DNA of 64,000 nt from Ficedula albicollis (lineage: Eukaryota; Chordata; Aves; Passeriformes; Muscicapidae), in the NCBI RefSeq assembly GCF_000247815.1, contig NC_021677.1, positions 7,022,447 to 7,086,446 of the forward strand, in the 5' to 3' direction. The translations under genes and the position numbers were made by a program. Numbering within the stretch: the first letter of the stretch is position 1; every line of letters begins with the position of its first letter. Shown here in pieces: positions 51,278 through 64,000 of this stretch. The notes beneath the pieces are model-generated. The model saw only the letters and a list, made by a program, of their open reading frames with translations. It did not search any database and had not been told where the DNA came from.

Positions 51278-51839
51278 TAACAAATAAAATGCGGTATATG
51301 AGAGGTAAGTGCATAGCCAGGGTTTGCTGGTTTTCTTCGAGTCCTGTGCCCTACATCCCAAACATGTTTTTCCACCTCCAGTAATCTCCACCTGCTCTCC
51401 AAAGTGTAATTCCACTGCAGTACTTTCTTCAGCGGGGTACAGATTTCCCATTTCCATCTGTGTCCTACTTCAGCGGAGAAAGTATTTAGGATGCACCGTG
51501 TAAGACACTCTGTGCAATGAGAAAGGGTGGAAAGGCTCTTAAATAGTAGGTTGGCTTAATTCCTGCTGGTATGGAACTGCTGTAAATTGAACTTTCTTTG
51601 CTCACACGTTTCAACTGGGGAGTTGTTGTCTGCTCTGGAGGGAAATGGTTGCCAGAGAAATTTAAAATAAATTGATTGTTCACCTAGTTGGTGGTTGTTT
51701 TTTTTTATTTTTAGCTGGCTTCCTGGGGGACAAATTTTGCAGTCTCCATGTCTGCCTGCTCAGCCATTTATCACTACCCAACCTCCTCCTCTGCTTTCAA
51801 CACATTGGTTAATTTAATGCAAATGTGACAAGCCAGAAG

Positions 51840-51905
51840 TCATTAGATCTAATCGTTAGTCATAAGATCTAGTCATTATATTTAAGTCATTAGTCATAAG
51901 ATCAT
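51840..51905. repeat. Imperfect tandem repeat of a TCATTAGTCATAAGATCT-like unit
   Basis: The words TCATTAGATCTAATCGTTAG, TCATAAGATCTAG, TCATTATATTTAAG, TCATTAGTCATAAGATCA succeed one another, sharing TCATTAG and CATAAGATC cores. Confidence 0.7.
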
Positions 51906-52314
51906 CATTCCCACAAATTTAATAAAAACTGGTGGTTGGTTTGATGATGGAGACCCAAAGTACTCCATCCTCTTGGGGGGAAAGATGGGCAGCAGCCACT
52001 TGGCCTCTCTGCATAATTTATGAGGCTGACACGTGGTAATATTTTACTGAACATTGTCTTCTGGAACAGCCAAGATCCTTATTTTTCTTAGTCTTCTTAT
52101 TGGTAAGAGTGGCAGGCTTTCCAATTCCCTTTAGATATTTGTCCTCACTGTTCATAGTCACTGTTCCTAACAGGTTCCTCAGTAAATAAATGAACCCAAA
52201 CTAACCAAGAAGTCCTTGCAAAGTTTCAATAGCAGCAAATGGCCTTTGAGTAAAATTTTCTTTCTCAGTCAGTCTGATTTTGGTTATTTTGTTGGGTTTT
52301 ATTTCTTGCCCTGG

Positions 52315-52411
52315 CAAAAAAAAAAAACAACAAAACAAAAAACAAAAAAACAAAAAAAAAAAACCAAAAAAAAACCAACAAAAAAAAACCAAAAAAACCC
52401 CCCAAAAAACC
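52315..52411 (+). repeat. A-rich (AAAAAAC)n-like low-complexity tract
   Basis: Nearly 100 bp of A runs broken only by C or CC. The mirrored open frame of Phe/Leu/Cys on the other strand is an artefact. Confidence 0.9.
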
Positions 52412-52439
52412 AAGTAATCAAGTGAATATAGTTATGAAA

Positions 52440-55400
52440 ATAAAGCAATTTTTTGTTATTTTGGTTTTCTCAGTATAATATAACAAAGTATTTCTAGGCA
52501 GACATGACAGTGAGGTTCATCACTGCCCTAATTATCTTTTCACCTCTCAGCTTCTGCTGGCTCTGACTATCAATACTGTGAGGTAATCAATGCAGTTTAT
52601 GTTTGCCCTTCTGTGCCATAATAGTCTATGATAAACCACAATGAGTGTATAAATTTAAATAGCTGGAGTACTAACCCAGCAAAAGAGAGAATAGTAATTT
52701 CTGGTCGGTTTAGCTTTTTTTATTGTGTGTTGACACACACTCAGAAAGTATTTGGGGTCATAAAATGTTAAATTTCCTATTTAGCTTCACTGGAGGTATT
52801 TGTGCAGATTATCTAGAAGCTCTTAGAAGAAAGTTCAGAAAAAAAATAGTATTTTTTCAGGCCAAACCCTTAAATCTATATAGCACCTTTAAGATATGTG
52901 GGGGTTTCGATCAAGAAATGCCTGGTGGCTCCTTCTGAGTTTTTCAGATGTGGCTTTTTTGTAGAATGCTTTCTGTCCAAGTCTTTTTTCCGGGCTTCCC
53001 TTGTCTCTCTCACAATTGTTTCAGCAAAGTGAGTAAGTCTGTGGGCTGTCACTGCTTCACAAGCACCCTGTGCTTATAAATGTAAATACCAGCCCTTTTG
53101 TGTTGTGTTTGCTTTAAAGCCACTGGTTTTGTCCCGGGACAAATAACACAGTCAATGATGCCTTTCAAAAAGTTGTTATCCAAACTCCTTTTTGCATCCT
53201 CCTTTTATCTTTTATTGAATGTATCCTAATTGTGCCATGAAGATTACATGCACAGAGGAAAATTTTCCTAGAGATCAAATTAATCTTTAAAATTCTGCAT
53301 TCCTGAAAGTGAGTATGGGGCGATTAGTAATAAAAGTGTCTTTCTCCTCAGTTCATCCCTTTTAATGGTTCTTTACCCAGCCAAATCCATGGATCCTGGG
53401 TTAATACCTGTCACTGAAAATGCAGAGATGGGATCCTAGCTCCACAGAAGTCAGGATATGACAGACAAAGTAAATTTTGCGTGTTCATTAATTTTTGCAC
53501 CTAGTGTATTGAATTTTTCACTCATTCTCTGGTATTTATTATGGTTATATTTAGATTATTAAATAAAGTCAATTCACAGCTCGTTTATAACACACCGACC
53601 TCTTTATGCTTTTAGTCTGTCACAAATCCAGGGAGTTATTAGCAGAAAATCAAACCCTGAATTGACATTGAAGGAACTGGGATTGTTCCATGCAGAGGTT
53701 GGCCCTGTCTTTCAGAGACGTCAGGCAGCCTGATTTATTATTTATTCTTTTAGTTCTTTTAGATTTTCTGCCAGATCATCCTATACAAGAAAAGAAAGGA
53801 AGTTCTTATTGCCCTCAGAATGGACTGAGTCTTGTAATGGAGCTCTGAGGGGCAAGAGGGAACTACATATGGAGAGATGAAGATCCCAGTTCTGTTACAA
53901 GGCTCTGGAATGTGAGCTGGAAATTATTGTTCAGACTACCTGCAGTGCTAAAAAATGGCTAATGTGGCTAATTTAGTTAGCTATTGATGCATGTCATATA
54001 ACAACAACATCATACATATGTCCTGCTTTTAGTACAAAAATAAGTGCAAAGTAAGAGTTTTTTAAAATTTGCCTTCTGGAAGGAAATTATTTTTATAAAC
54101 ATGAACAAAGCTTATAAATCATATAAAACACACACTCTTGGGATCAGATTTATACAATTTTCAGTGTTGATCTGTCACAGCTCTTAAAGAAGGCTGTATC
54201 CACTAAACCTGAAATTCAGCTTTGGCAGTAAGATGTGAGAAAGCATAATATTTGCAGCTTCTGTGAGCCTGGAAGACATAATGAATAAAAAACTGTAATT
54301 CTCCTATTTGGAATCTTTGAGAGTCCTTTCAGGATGCATCATGGTTTATCCCAGCTGAAGTCCATAAATGATCTAGAAGAATGTTTTGGCTTTTTCTGTA
54401 AATAACAAAAAAGACAGCTCATGCCTTGATTCCTTCTTTCTGAGACTAAGTAGCCCTTTTGGATTTGTTGTGAGTTTCCGTGGATTACAGGGAATTTTCA
54501 GGTTAAATATTAACTTCATGAGAGGAGTTTGAATTACTCAAGCTGTGCCATTCCTGGCACAACGTTTTCCATGCAGACATGGTCAAATAATGAGATAATC
54601 AAAGATGAGATACTGAAATTCAGCATTAGGCTCACATAATTCCTTCACTGAGCTGTAATAATCCAAATCCTGGGTTTCATTTGTGCCCCTGTTTAGGGAT
54701 CTTGACTAAACCAACCATAGGATATTTTCTCTTTCTGTGAAAGTGAGCCTATTGAGACATCATGTGGCCCCAAGCTTAAAAGAAATCCCAGTGTCAGCCT
54801 GAAAGCCAGGCAGGGTGTTCAGTGGCAGATGACACGTCGGTGTTTGACTGGAGTCTGAGGAACAGCTTCAATCTTTCCACTGAAAGGGAGAATGAGGGGC
54901 AAAAAAGCTGAATTCAAATTCAGATTGATTTTTTTTGGAGATTGAACTGTCCATGTTTTGTGTGAGATTTTTCTGATGGAGCAAGATAGACTTCCCTCCT
55001 GGAAGGGCAATGCAGACCTAACAAGAAGAGCAGCAGAGTTTTTAATAGGGCTGAACCCCCAAGTGATTATCAGGCATTCATTCAACAGTTGCCAGTGAAG
55101 CAGCTGAGACATATCTGGTATTTCATAATGCAGTGTGTGGTGTGGAGGACTGTGACATGATTCACTGCTAACTTATATTTCATGGGGAACATCCAGACTG
55201 TTTCTTCGATCCCAATAAAAGATTTGTGGCATAAAAGGCACAGAAAAGAAGATCCCAGTCTGTTTGTCCAAGTAATTCAAAGAACAGTGGAAACAGGTGT
55301 TGGGACTCAAGGGATGAAATGAATTATTCATATTAGCAGAGCCTCAAAGCAGGAACGATTACTGCTCTCCTAAGTGGATGTGATGGAGGCAACAGGGATA

Positions 55401-56360
55401 AATTGTTAACTGCCTGTGTGGGCTGCAGAATGATGTGGTTTGTGTAGTGATTGTCATAGAGATGTAAGGCTGAGCTGGAGAAAGAGAGAGCAGCACAAGA
55501 GATGAAACAGAACATTAAATATTTTCTTGCTATTGAGTGACATTCAATTGTTCATTGTCTCTGGAGCTGTAAATTAACAAGTTTATTGTAGTACTTTGCT
55601 TTTGCATCAGGTTTTAGAGAACAGAATTGTGAGAAGGTCGTAACAGTGCTACACAAAGTTGCTAGGAGCCTGAAGTTGTCACAGAGGTGGGGTTTTCTCC
55701 ACTTCCTTGGTATGTAAGATATTAGGCCTGAACTGCACTTCTGAAAACATTAACAGCAGCACACAAAAATAGAAACCTCTTTGGTTTTTCTTGGGGACTT
55801 GATATACTTATAAAAAATTTAATCCCATTTTTTTACTCTGGGTGCTTAACTTGAATGGGCCTAAAATGTATTTTGAGCCTGTAAGCAGGAGGTGCAGTCT
55901 AATGAGTTTAATCTCAATCATTACCTTCTCTCCAAACTAACTTCTAATTGAGCCACTGATGATGCTTCATCCTTGATGGGCCCTTCTGGCTTGGTCCTTG
56001 CAAAAGTCCTGCAGCAAAGGAGTAACCCTTGGATAAGCCTGTCAGGGCAGCAGCTGGAGTATGAGGTGGCAATGCTTGTGCTGGAAAAATAAGACTGTGA
56101 CAGGAACTTTTATCAATAAATAGTGGAGGTGAAGGAATATCTTTATTGAATACTTCTACAGAAGAAATTTTATTTCCTGATATTGCTAGGAATTGGATGG
56201 CTGACTGTTCTCTCTTAAGAAAAGCTGGCCGGGATGGATAGTGGGGCTTTTCCACTTGTCCATGTCTGACTCATTCACAGCTTCATTTTTACAGGGCTTT
56301 TTTAATGGCTTGTATCTCTATGATTTCTGAAGCAAAATAAAAAATATTTTACTACAAATC
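52440..56360. other. Intronic stretch without recognised features
   Basis: AT-rich sequence with no assignable repeat, RNA gene or exon by inspection. Confidence 0.45.
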
Positions 56361-56361
56361 C

Positions 56362-56416
56362 CAGAATCATAGAACATACTAAATTGGAAGGGACCCATCA
56401 GGATCATGGAGTGCAG
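56362..56416 (-). mobile_element. CR1 LINE 3' terminus, antisense
   Basis: 'CCAGAATCATAGAACATACT', 'AAATTGGAAGGGACCCATCA' and 'GGATCATGGAGTGCAG' is the reverse complement of a CR1 3' end. It lies antisense to SHANK2. Confidence 0.8.
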
Positions 56417-58901
56417 CTGAAATGTATGTTGTACTGAAGAACTCACCTTTTCTTAGATGAAAAATAACTCTAAAAAAGACAACGTTTGCCATGAGAGAGT
56501 GATTGCTCTTTCTCCATTTCTTAAATTTTATTTTAAGTGCTCTTCAGACAGTTTAAGATAATGAAATTTATGTGAACTGTTCTGTGATTACAGCAGAGGA
56601 GTTGAAGTGCTCGCTGATGTTCTGTGGCATTTTTTCTCGGATTTTAAGGAATTCCCCATGATTCCCTAACAACCCAGTGCTCCTGAGTGAGAGCAAGCTC
56701 TGCAGATCGGGAGCATTGGGAACCAGGGAGAAATGTTGAACCTGGTGGTACTGATGCCAGAGAGCTGGAGTTCATTGCTTGGCAGGAAATGAGACCAGGA
56801 TATTTTTCATTTGTTCCAGATATCAGATGGTTTTTCAAGCATTTGACATATTCTGGGGGATTAAAGAACCTTCAGTTATGAGACACAACATGAAATTAAA
56901 TACTCTGAATTCTGTTTTACAGATACCATGGTACCAGCAACAGGAATATAAATTGCTTTTAGTATAGAGGGAATGGGGGAAGGAAAATAGTACCCCAAGT
57001 ACTTTATCATATTAGCATGGTGCTTTCCAGCTCCAATTTGCAAGGGGACTCCATAAAAAACGTACTTATATTATTTTCTGTTTTCTTCTAACACAAATTA
57101 AAATGTTTTGAAGTCTTCAAAGATATAGATTACACTAGGAATGATGAAAAATCCATGTATCTAGAGTAAATATCCGTATGTACTGCTGGAAAGTGGTTTT
57201 GTGCATCAGGCTTTTTGTTATTCGACTGATCTTGTTCAGGTGAATTTACTAGGCATCAGATAAAGTAATGTTATATGCAGCAGTTTTAGGAAAGGAAAAA
57301 CGCAGTGATCTGTGGCACTTTGCATGGGATATTAAATTTAGACACCTGGAAGAGCTGACCTCAAAGGAGAATCTCCCCTTTAGACCCTCTGGATTTCTAT
57401 ATAAGCAAATTTTAAGCATAGACTCTCCTAGAACTATCCTGCTAAGATGATGAATAGAGAAATCATTAAATTTAGGAGTGAAAGTCACAGTCCTTAAAAT
57501 AGATTGCCCATCTCAAAAATTAAAATGGCTTTCTGGTCATTTTGTCTGGATTTGCCTTTTGGAGAGGCTCTTGTTTAAATCAGCTAAGGGAAAAGATGTC
57601 CATGGGTGATGGAGGGATTGACAGCATTGGCTGTTATAACCCATTTCCCAAATTTACCTGTAGTGATGCCAATAGAAATTTATGGCACACTATTCTACAT
57701 CCCAGATGTTTTTCTATAGATCTGGATTTTATACTTTTGTGCTGAGTTCCTGCCAAAATATCACTAAATCACTGCTTTGCAGCTCACTAGTATTTTACCT
57801 TAATCTTGGCAAAAGTCTAATTTATTCCATTTAATAAATGAATGCAGTTTGAAATGTGTTCATTACACCAGGGTTCAAGTAACCAATGCTGTGTCCCTCT
57901 GCTTCACATGGACTTCAAGTTTTTATCCTTTGATTCTAAAGATCAATGTCTTGTGACCAACACTATTAATTTAATAATATTCAGGAGAAAAAAATCAATG
58001 TCAATATGAAAGATATTGTCTCCACTTGCATCCCCTCTATTTCAGTGTATCTTTTTTATACCCGTGTTCTCTGCTGATGTTCACTCTTTGCTTTATTGAC
58101 ATCACTAAAATAATTCACATTCTGCATTACAGAATAATATCCAATTTTGTCTTTGTCATTTGGATTGAATCCTCACTTGGGAAGATGCAATCAGCTTCCC
58201 AATGCAAATTGAATGTGACTTTTGTCTTTTTCTTCAAGTAATTTTGTGTGTTGTCAATATTTTTGTCCTGATAACTCTGTTCTTTCATTCACATCCAACC
58301 AACACGTTTTTCACCTCCAAATATTCAGAAATCTTCTCTCCTTTATCTTGACTTTCTTATTTACTAGCCCTTGACTCGTATCCAGAATGAACAGTTCTGG
58401 CTTTACATTATTTTCAGAAGCTATCTGTCTCTTCGTGATAAATTCCTGTGGCCAGATCAGTGCTGACCTTTGGGCAGCTCTGCTGTTCAGGGCCTGCTGA
58501 GCACTGCTGAATTCCTGGCTCACTTTAGAGCTTTCTTACCTCTATCTATGCATTTCTGCTTTGTCCTCTGAACAACCTTCAGCTTTTATCGGTTCTCTGA
58601 CTATTTTTCACTCGTGACCATCTGTATTTTTGAATTCTGTCTCTTGTGCTGCCCTTTCCCTTGTGCTGAGTGACCTCTGTTTTCTCTCTCAAATCTGCTG
58701 CTTTCAGCATTTGTGTGTTGACAGTGTCAGGTGGGGCTCCTTCCTCAGGCTTGTCTTACCTCAGAAGTAGTTTTGGGTGGAAAACTGAGTTTTTTCCTTG
58801 CCAGTGCGTTAAAAAAATAGTCTAGGGATGTTCTTCTGTAGAAGCCAATGCACCTAAAATGACTGAACTCCACAATTCAAGAAAAACAGAGAATATCTGT
58901 G

Positions 58902-58966
58902 CTAGGCTAACATTTGGACTCAATGATCTTGAGGTCTTTTCCAGCCTAATGATTCCACAATTCTCC
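58902..58966 (+). mobile_element. CR1 LINE 3' terminus remnant
   Basis: 'TTTGGACTCAATGATCTTGA', 'GGTCTTTTCCAGCCTAATGA' and 'TTCCACAATTCT' form a CR1 end of about 65 bp. Confidence 0.8.
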
Positions 58967-59548
58967 AAAACTTTTTATAACACTCTTTGGATAATGGCAG
59001 TTTTTTAAAGTCTGTGTTATCAAAGAAACACTCTGGCTTATGTGAGGGCTGATTTCAAACCCACAGGGCGTTCAGAGGTCTATGCCATTAACTGTTGATG
59101 GATTTGAAAGGAAGCTTGTATGTGTTTATCCATGTGGTCACAGGTTGTAGTTTCCCAGGAGACAGTGGGGAATCATTGTGGTTTGGGGAATCAGCTGCTG
59201 ATTTCCCAGCTCTTCCTGGAAAATGTTAAATGGTGAGGAGCTTCAGTGTCTGACCTAGATTCTGACCATTACTGAAGGAAACTGCAGCATGTTGTGACAA
59301 AGAAGAGCATTTCCATTTTTCCCTGGTTTTACTGCTTGGTCTGTTTGCTCTAATTAACAGTATTCGGCAGGGGATTATTTTGCTGATAGCAGTAGCTAAT
59401 AGCTGGTTGCTTAAGGCTTCAGTCATGCAGTTAGGATTTGTTTTCAGTACTAGTTTTAACTTTTTCCTGACTGCTAACAGAAAAGAATAATTACTGGATA
59501 TTACCATTGTCCTCTTGGAATGTTAATGTATATTATAAATGTGGGAAT

Positions 59549-59604
59549 TAGTTGAGCTTTAAGGTCCCTTCCAATGCAAGCCATTCCATGATTCTGTGAT
59601 GCAG
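59549..59604 (+). mobile_element. CR1 LINE 3' terminus remnant
   Basis: 'GAGCTTTAAGGTCCCTTCCA', 'ATGCAAGCCATTCCATGATT' and 'CTGTGATG' are the last ~55 bp of a CR1 copy. Confidence 0.82.
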
Positions 59605-61956
59605 AAATATGAATTCTGTAGATCTACATCATATAAAAATTGGCAAAATTTGGGGGTTTTTGTAATAGAGATATAGGTACACAGTTATCAAAGAAGTGAT
59701 GAGTGAGCCATGCTTGTTCTCTATTTCTGAATTAAAATGGATAATCAAAATACACCCGCTGGATTCTTTGCTCTGGTGAAATGCAATCAATCCGTAAAAT
59801 TCCATGCTGAAAGTGAACCCAGGGCTATTTGACTGGCCACACACTGGTTTGGCTACTGACCCACAAAAATTCTGCTTTATTCAATGTTTTTCCACATACC
59901 TGCATCAGCATAAAGATAAATAAATCATTGCCTAAGTTTTTACTGTTAGATTATTTTTAGCTCTTATCAATTCTTTCTTACAGTCACTCACTAATTTTAG
60001 ATTAGTTAAAGAAAGAGGATTAACAAACTTCAGCTCACAAGAGAATGATCAGTTTCTAATGGCTACCTAACATATCAATAACTATGTGAGTTTTCTTACT
60101 TAAAAATAATTATAATTCGGCTTTGTTTGCTGAAATTATTGTTTATTCAGTACGTTTAAAATTCACATTTTGGTGCTTGCACAGGAGGGTTCCTTTCGTG
60201 CAAATCCTACTGTTATTTGCATTTCTGTCAATTTATTCAGCAGAATATCTCTGACTTTATTTATTGACATAGGGAAGTTCCAATTTTTTGTTCCTTTCTG
60301 AGCAGAGTTTAGTAAATGCAACATTATTGTTTCACTGTAGGCCAAGTAAATCTAGCTAGACTAGATTATGTTGTTGCTTTTATTTTAAGAATTCATAATC
60401 TGAATAAAACCTCAACAAAACCCTTTTGTTTATCATTTCATTGTAATTTTTATTTTCTACATATTCATAATTTCAAACAAGATAATATTATTTACTTAGT
60501 ATAGTTCAAGAAATTGTGAAGTAAATTCATTCTCTGGCTTGATTCTCTGAGTGTATTTGTCTCTAAAACATTCTCTTTATGTTTTGTCTGACCTTGCTCC
60601 TTGAATGCTAAACTGAAGTAGGTGTCAGATATTTGAAAACAGTAATTGGCAAATGCACATACCTGTAATTGGCCACTGAGATAGGTCAGAGTTCTTCCCA
60701 TCAAAAAAGTTCTACCTGGACATTTTCTGGATTTCCATGAAAGTCTGGACTCGCTCGTGCCTTTTGGAAAATCAAAGCTGTTGTGGTCCAAGGCACATTT
60801 TGCATAATCCTGGTCTCAAAAGTTTCCTGCTTGGTAAATGGAGAATTATCTGCAAAGAGGATTAAGTCATATTATGGAAGAATATGAAACAAAGCTGGAA
60901 ATTATTTCAGTTACTTCCTAAGTCAACACCACAGGGACTTCAGTCTTCTTTTAATCTGTTGTAAATACCTTCACTTTCATGTGGTGGAAGTTGATGTAGC
61001 CAAGTGGATGTGATATGCTTTGCTGTAGCTGTTGTTATTAATTTCTAACTAAAGTGGGGTTTAACAGGTCAAACATGCTGTAGTGGGAAACAAAGACTGG
61101 TCTGTAATAATTTTCAAGAAATGGGGTACAAATAAATACATGTTATTTTATAATCTGCAGATTTGCTTCAACACACTCAGTGTCTTCATATTCATATTTC
61201 CTCCTAATGTGATGGCAGTCAAAATCAGATCTCTGACACTTCTAGAAAATCTGTATTTCTATCCATTTTTTAGTATTCTTGCACAGATACTAAGTGGATT
61301 AACAGGCTTAATTTTTTTTAATGTGCTTTGTCCCTCAAAACTTTTCATTGCTCCTGTAGGAAGAGGCTATTGTACTTTTGTCCTCCTGATCCCTTTTGTG
61401 TTTCTGGGAAGTAAATTGAATTTTATGCCCACAATTTACAGATTAAGTATATCTGTATATATATTTTATATATCTTATATCTTATCTATATATTTTAAGA
61501 GCTGGATTTTCAAAAAATGCACAGATACCTAAAGTTCAACATAGTAATTGTTTTTATATCCCCTCTAGCCTCTTCTGCTTCAAAGTCTGGGGAACTGAAA
61601 GAGAAATAACTTTAAAGAATTTTCAACCTTTTGCATAAAATTTCTAGGTTTATTTTCAAAAGTGGGGGCCAGATTTAGAAGAAAAGTTAGATCACAAGGA
61701 TCTGAAAATGAGATAGGCAGAGGGAACGTAGGGATGACATTATGGCCAAATTATTCATGAAGTTATCTTGCTGCTTCAGATGAAAGGAGCACCATTATTC
61801 ACATTATTAGGGCAGGCAGGATCATCAATTAAAATCAGGTCAGAAGTAGCTGAAGGTTTTGATCAGATGATTCCATGTGATGCAGGATAAGCAGGACAAG
61901 CAGGAAAAGGCTGATAAATCCTTCTGGATCCAGAGCAGTCTCACATCAGTGAGGTC

Positions 61957-62099
61957 TAGCCTGGCCTTGGACTCTTCCAGGGGCAGCCACAGCTTCTCTG
62001 GACACCCTGTGCCAGGGCCTCCTGGCCTCACAGGGAAGGATTTCTTCCCAATATCCTATCTAAACCTACCCAATGTCAGCCTGAAGCCATTCGTCCTTG
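61957..62099 (-). mobile_element. CR1 LINE 3' region fragment, antisense
   Basis: It reads, on the + strand, 'CTTGGACTCTTCCAGGGGCA', 'GCCACAGCTTCTCTGGACAC', 'CCTGTGCCAGGGCCTCCTGG', 'AGGATTTCTTCCCAATATCC' and 'TCTAAACCTACCCAATGTCA'. This is the reverse complement of a CR1 3' region. The terminal 8-bp repeat is not included, so the fragment is internal to the 3' region or eroded at its end. Confidence 0.9.
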
Positions 62100-62109
62100 A
62101 GCATCTTGA

Positions 62110-64000
62110 GATGTTCTTCTGGAATAGATGATCTCTCACATGTTTTTCATCTTTCAGAGCCACAGATGTCACAAAATTCCAGATAAATACTTCAGAGGAT
62201 AGGTATTTTTATAATTTTTTCTTGGATTATATACATTCTGTTAATTCTTTGACTCCTGAGGCTTCTAATATGGATAATAATTGTCCAGATGCTGCAGAGA
62301 TAGAGGTTAAAAATGGATTCTAGATTATCTGTGCCTTCCTCAATATAAAATGTCAGAGCCTTTTATCACTGGGTCAGTGATAAGGCAAAAAAATATTAAG
62401 AAAATTTAGGAAATGTTCTAATGGAAGCTGTCTTCTTTGCTTTATTAGTGTCAGGGACTGTGGAGAAAAGGGTGTATCTGGGGAAAGATCTATTAAAAAA
62501 TCACTGCTAAGGAAAGAAGGTATTTCAATTTCTACCACTTGTTTGTTGTTCTCAGAGTAGTATAAGACTTTGCTGCTCCTTTCCATGTTTTTCACTTGAC
62601 TTCCATGTATTCTTCCAGAGAAGAGCTGGAAAAGAGGTCAAATAGTACCAGTAAGATTTTAGATGACAATAGAAGGAGGCAGAAATCTGCATTACAAATT
62701 TTGTTCTCTTTTTCTGCCATCTACCAATAGAATTTTTACTTACATTCCAACAAATTTGTGGCTTTTTCCTGAAGTGAGCTTTCAGTTCATTTGCATGAGG
62801 AAGACTAGAGGTCCTTCTGTGCTCTGTGTGGGGCTTTACATCAAGCTCTTGGCTTGATCGCTTATTCCTCCTAGATTTTTCAGCTCTTGCTTTCACCTCT
62901 GTTGGACAACTTGCATTGTGATTTTCTCAATCTCCACCTCCAAATGTAGTAGGATTTCAGCACAGTTCCTGAAGGAAGTGTTTCCAGGATCCCATTCATC
63001 TCTTAAATGTTCTGTACAGCATTAATCGGACCTCACACCAGGGAGGGAGTGGGTGAATATTATTCATCACAACCTTGTGTCGTGGCAGGAGAAAAGTGCC
63101 CAGGATAGCAAAGCAGACAGTGGTGCCTCAAAAGAATAAAGCAAAGAAAGTAGGCTGGAGAGGCCCTGATGGATTATTCTGGCTGTTGGGGTGTTATGAA
63201 ATTTTTCCCTGCATAAATGTTAGTGGGCCACGGATTTGCTTCTTTAAAGGTTAAGGATCACTGTAGCTGGTGTTGTGGCTAACACAGTCGGAAGCTCTGA
63301 GCAAAACCAAGCTTCCAAAGTTGTGCCTGGTGTCACAAAAGTGAAGTTGTGTTTAAAATGTCGTTTGTGTACAGATAATTATTTCAATGGAATGAGACAG
63401 TCCTGGAGTGCTGGATCCAAAGGAAGGAATTCAGAGCTGCTGCTGATTGCAAATGCTTATCACCATCCCTGCACATATCTTAAATTAACTCCTTTTCCCC
63501 CAATTTTGTTTTTGGCTCTTACTTCTCCCTCCCTATTTTACAAAGGTCTGAGCTGTCCAGACCCTCAGAAATCTGGGTTTGACAAATTAATGAAACCTTT
63601 AAGCATTCATCTGGGATACTGTGTGTGAAACATATGGTGTGCTGGGAGAGCCATTTGGGAAGGCAGGGCCAGGAAGACAATCTCCACTCCTTTCTGCCAT
63701 GCAGGTGCCTTCCTGCCAGCAGACCTGCAGACCTCCCTGAGAGCAAACCTGGGAGTGCTCTGCTGGAATATTGCCATTTGATCCAAGCTTGTATCATGAA
63801 AAAGTTTCTAAGAACTTATGAATTTACTGCACTGACTCAGTTCACTAACGTAGGAGAATAAAGTTTTATATAAATATATGAAAACTTGGAATACTTTATG
63901 TATGTAGGGGGAGGATGAGCATGGTTTAAAGGCTACAGAGAAACTGCTCCGGCTGCCAGGACTATTCACTTTTTAATCTCAATGCCTCTCTTTGCCAGAA
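62110..64000. other. Intronic stretch at window end, nothing recognised
   Basis: A 117-codon open frame at 63275-63628 (+) has no recognisable motif. No repeat family or SHANK2 exon is seen before the window ends. Confidence 0.45.

Noticed and set aside
61083..61532. 149-codon hydrophobic open frame
   Set aside because: It is rich in Phe, Ile, Leu and Tyr as expected for translated AT-rich DNA, runs into an AT microsatellite-like stretch, and has no recognisable domain.

Overview
The window is vertebrate nuclear DNA, most likely from a bird and possibly a passerine. The evidence is an intron-exon gene with mammal-like splice sites, AT-leaning CpG-poor intergenic/intronic sequence, and many short 3' fragments of CR1 LINEs, the dominant bird retroposon, with their characteristic 'TTCCAACC...ATTCTATGATTCTATG' ends. 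The bird and passerine assignment is inference; no species can be named from the sequence alone.

Only one gene is supported with confidence: SHANK2 (ProSAP1), a postsynaptic-density scaffold, on the + strand. Two coding exons are visible. The first (coding part 3742-3916) carries an ATG and the start of the PDZ domain, including the GFGF carboxylate-binding loop. The second (5559-5683) continues the PDZ domain to '...GDFLIE'. They join in frame (phase 1) across a 1642-bp intron with a GTATGT donor and a TTTTTAAAG acceptor. An in-frame TAA 12 bp upstream of the ATG shows that the first exon is a translation-start exon, as expected for the short SHANK2 isoforms that begin just before the PDZ domain. 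The rest of the PDZ domain, proline-rich region and SAM domain are not in the window; everything after 5683 appears to be one large SHANK2 intron of more than 58 kb.

Layout: 1-3741 is upstream non-coding sequence (intron of longer isoforms and/or 5' region of the short one). 3742-5683 holds the two exons. 5684-64000 is intronic, with about a dozen recognisable CR1 3' fragments, mostly on the + strand. One CR1 is split by a roughly 435-bp insertion that looks like a solo LTR. The intron also contains several simple repeats and two extreme tandem tracts: a pure hexanucleotide array of 236 copies (25155-26575) and an uninterrupted 843-base run of G followed by 40 A (33521-34403). The long open frames over those tracts are repeat artefacts, not genes.

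No RNA genes, CRISPR array, operon, replicon or novel multi-gene system was found. The points most worth a second look are the two extreme tandem tracts, the alternative first exon, and the nested LTR-in-CR1.
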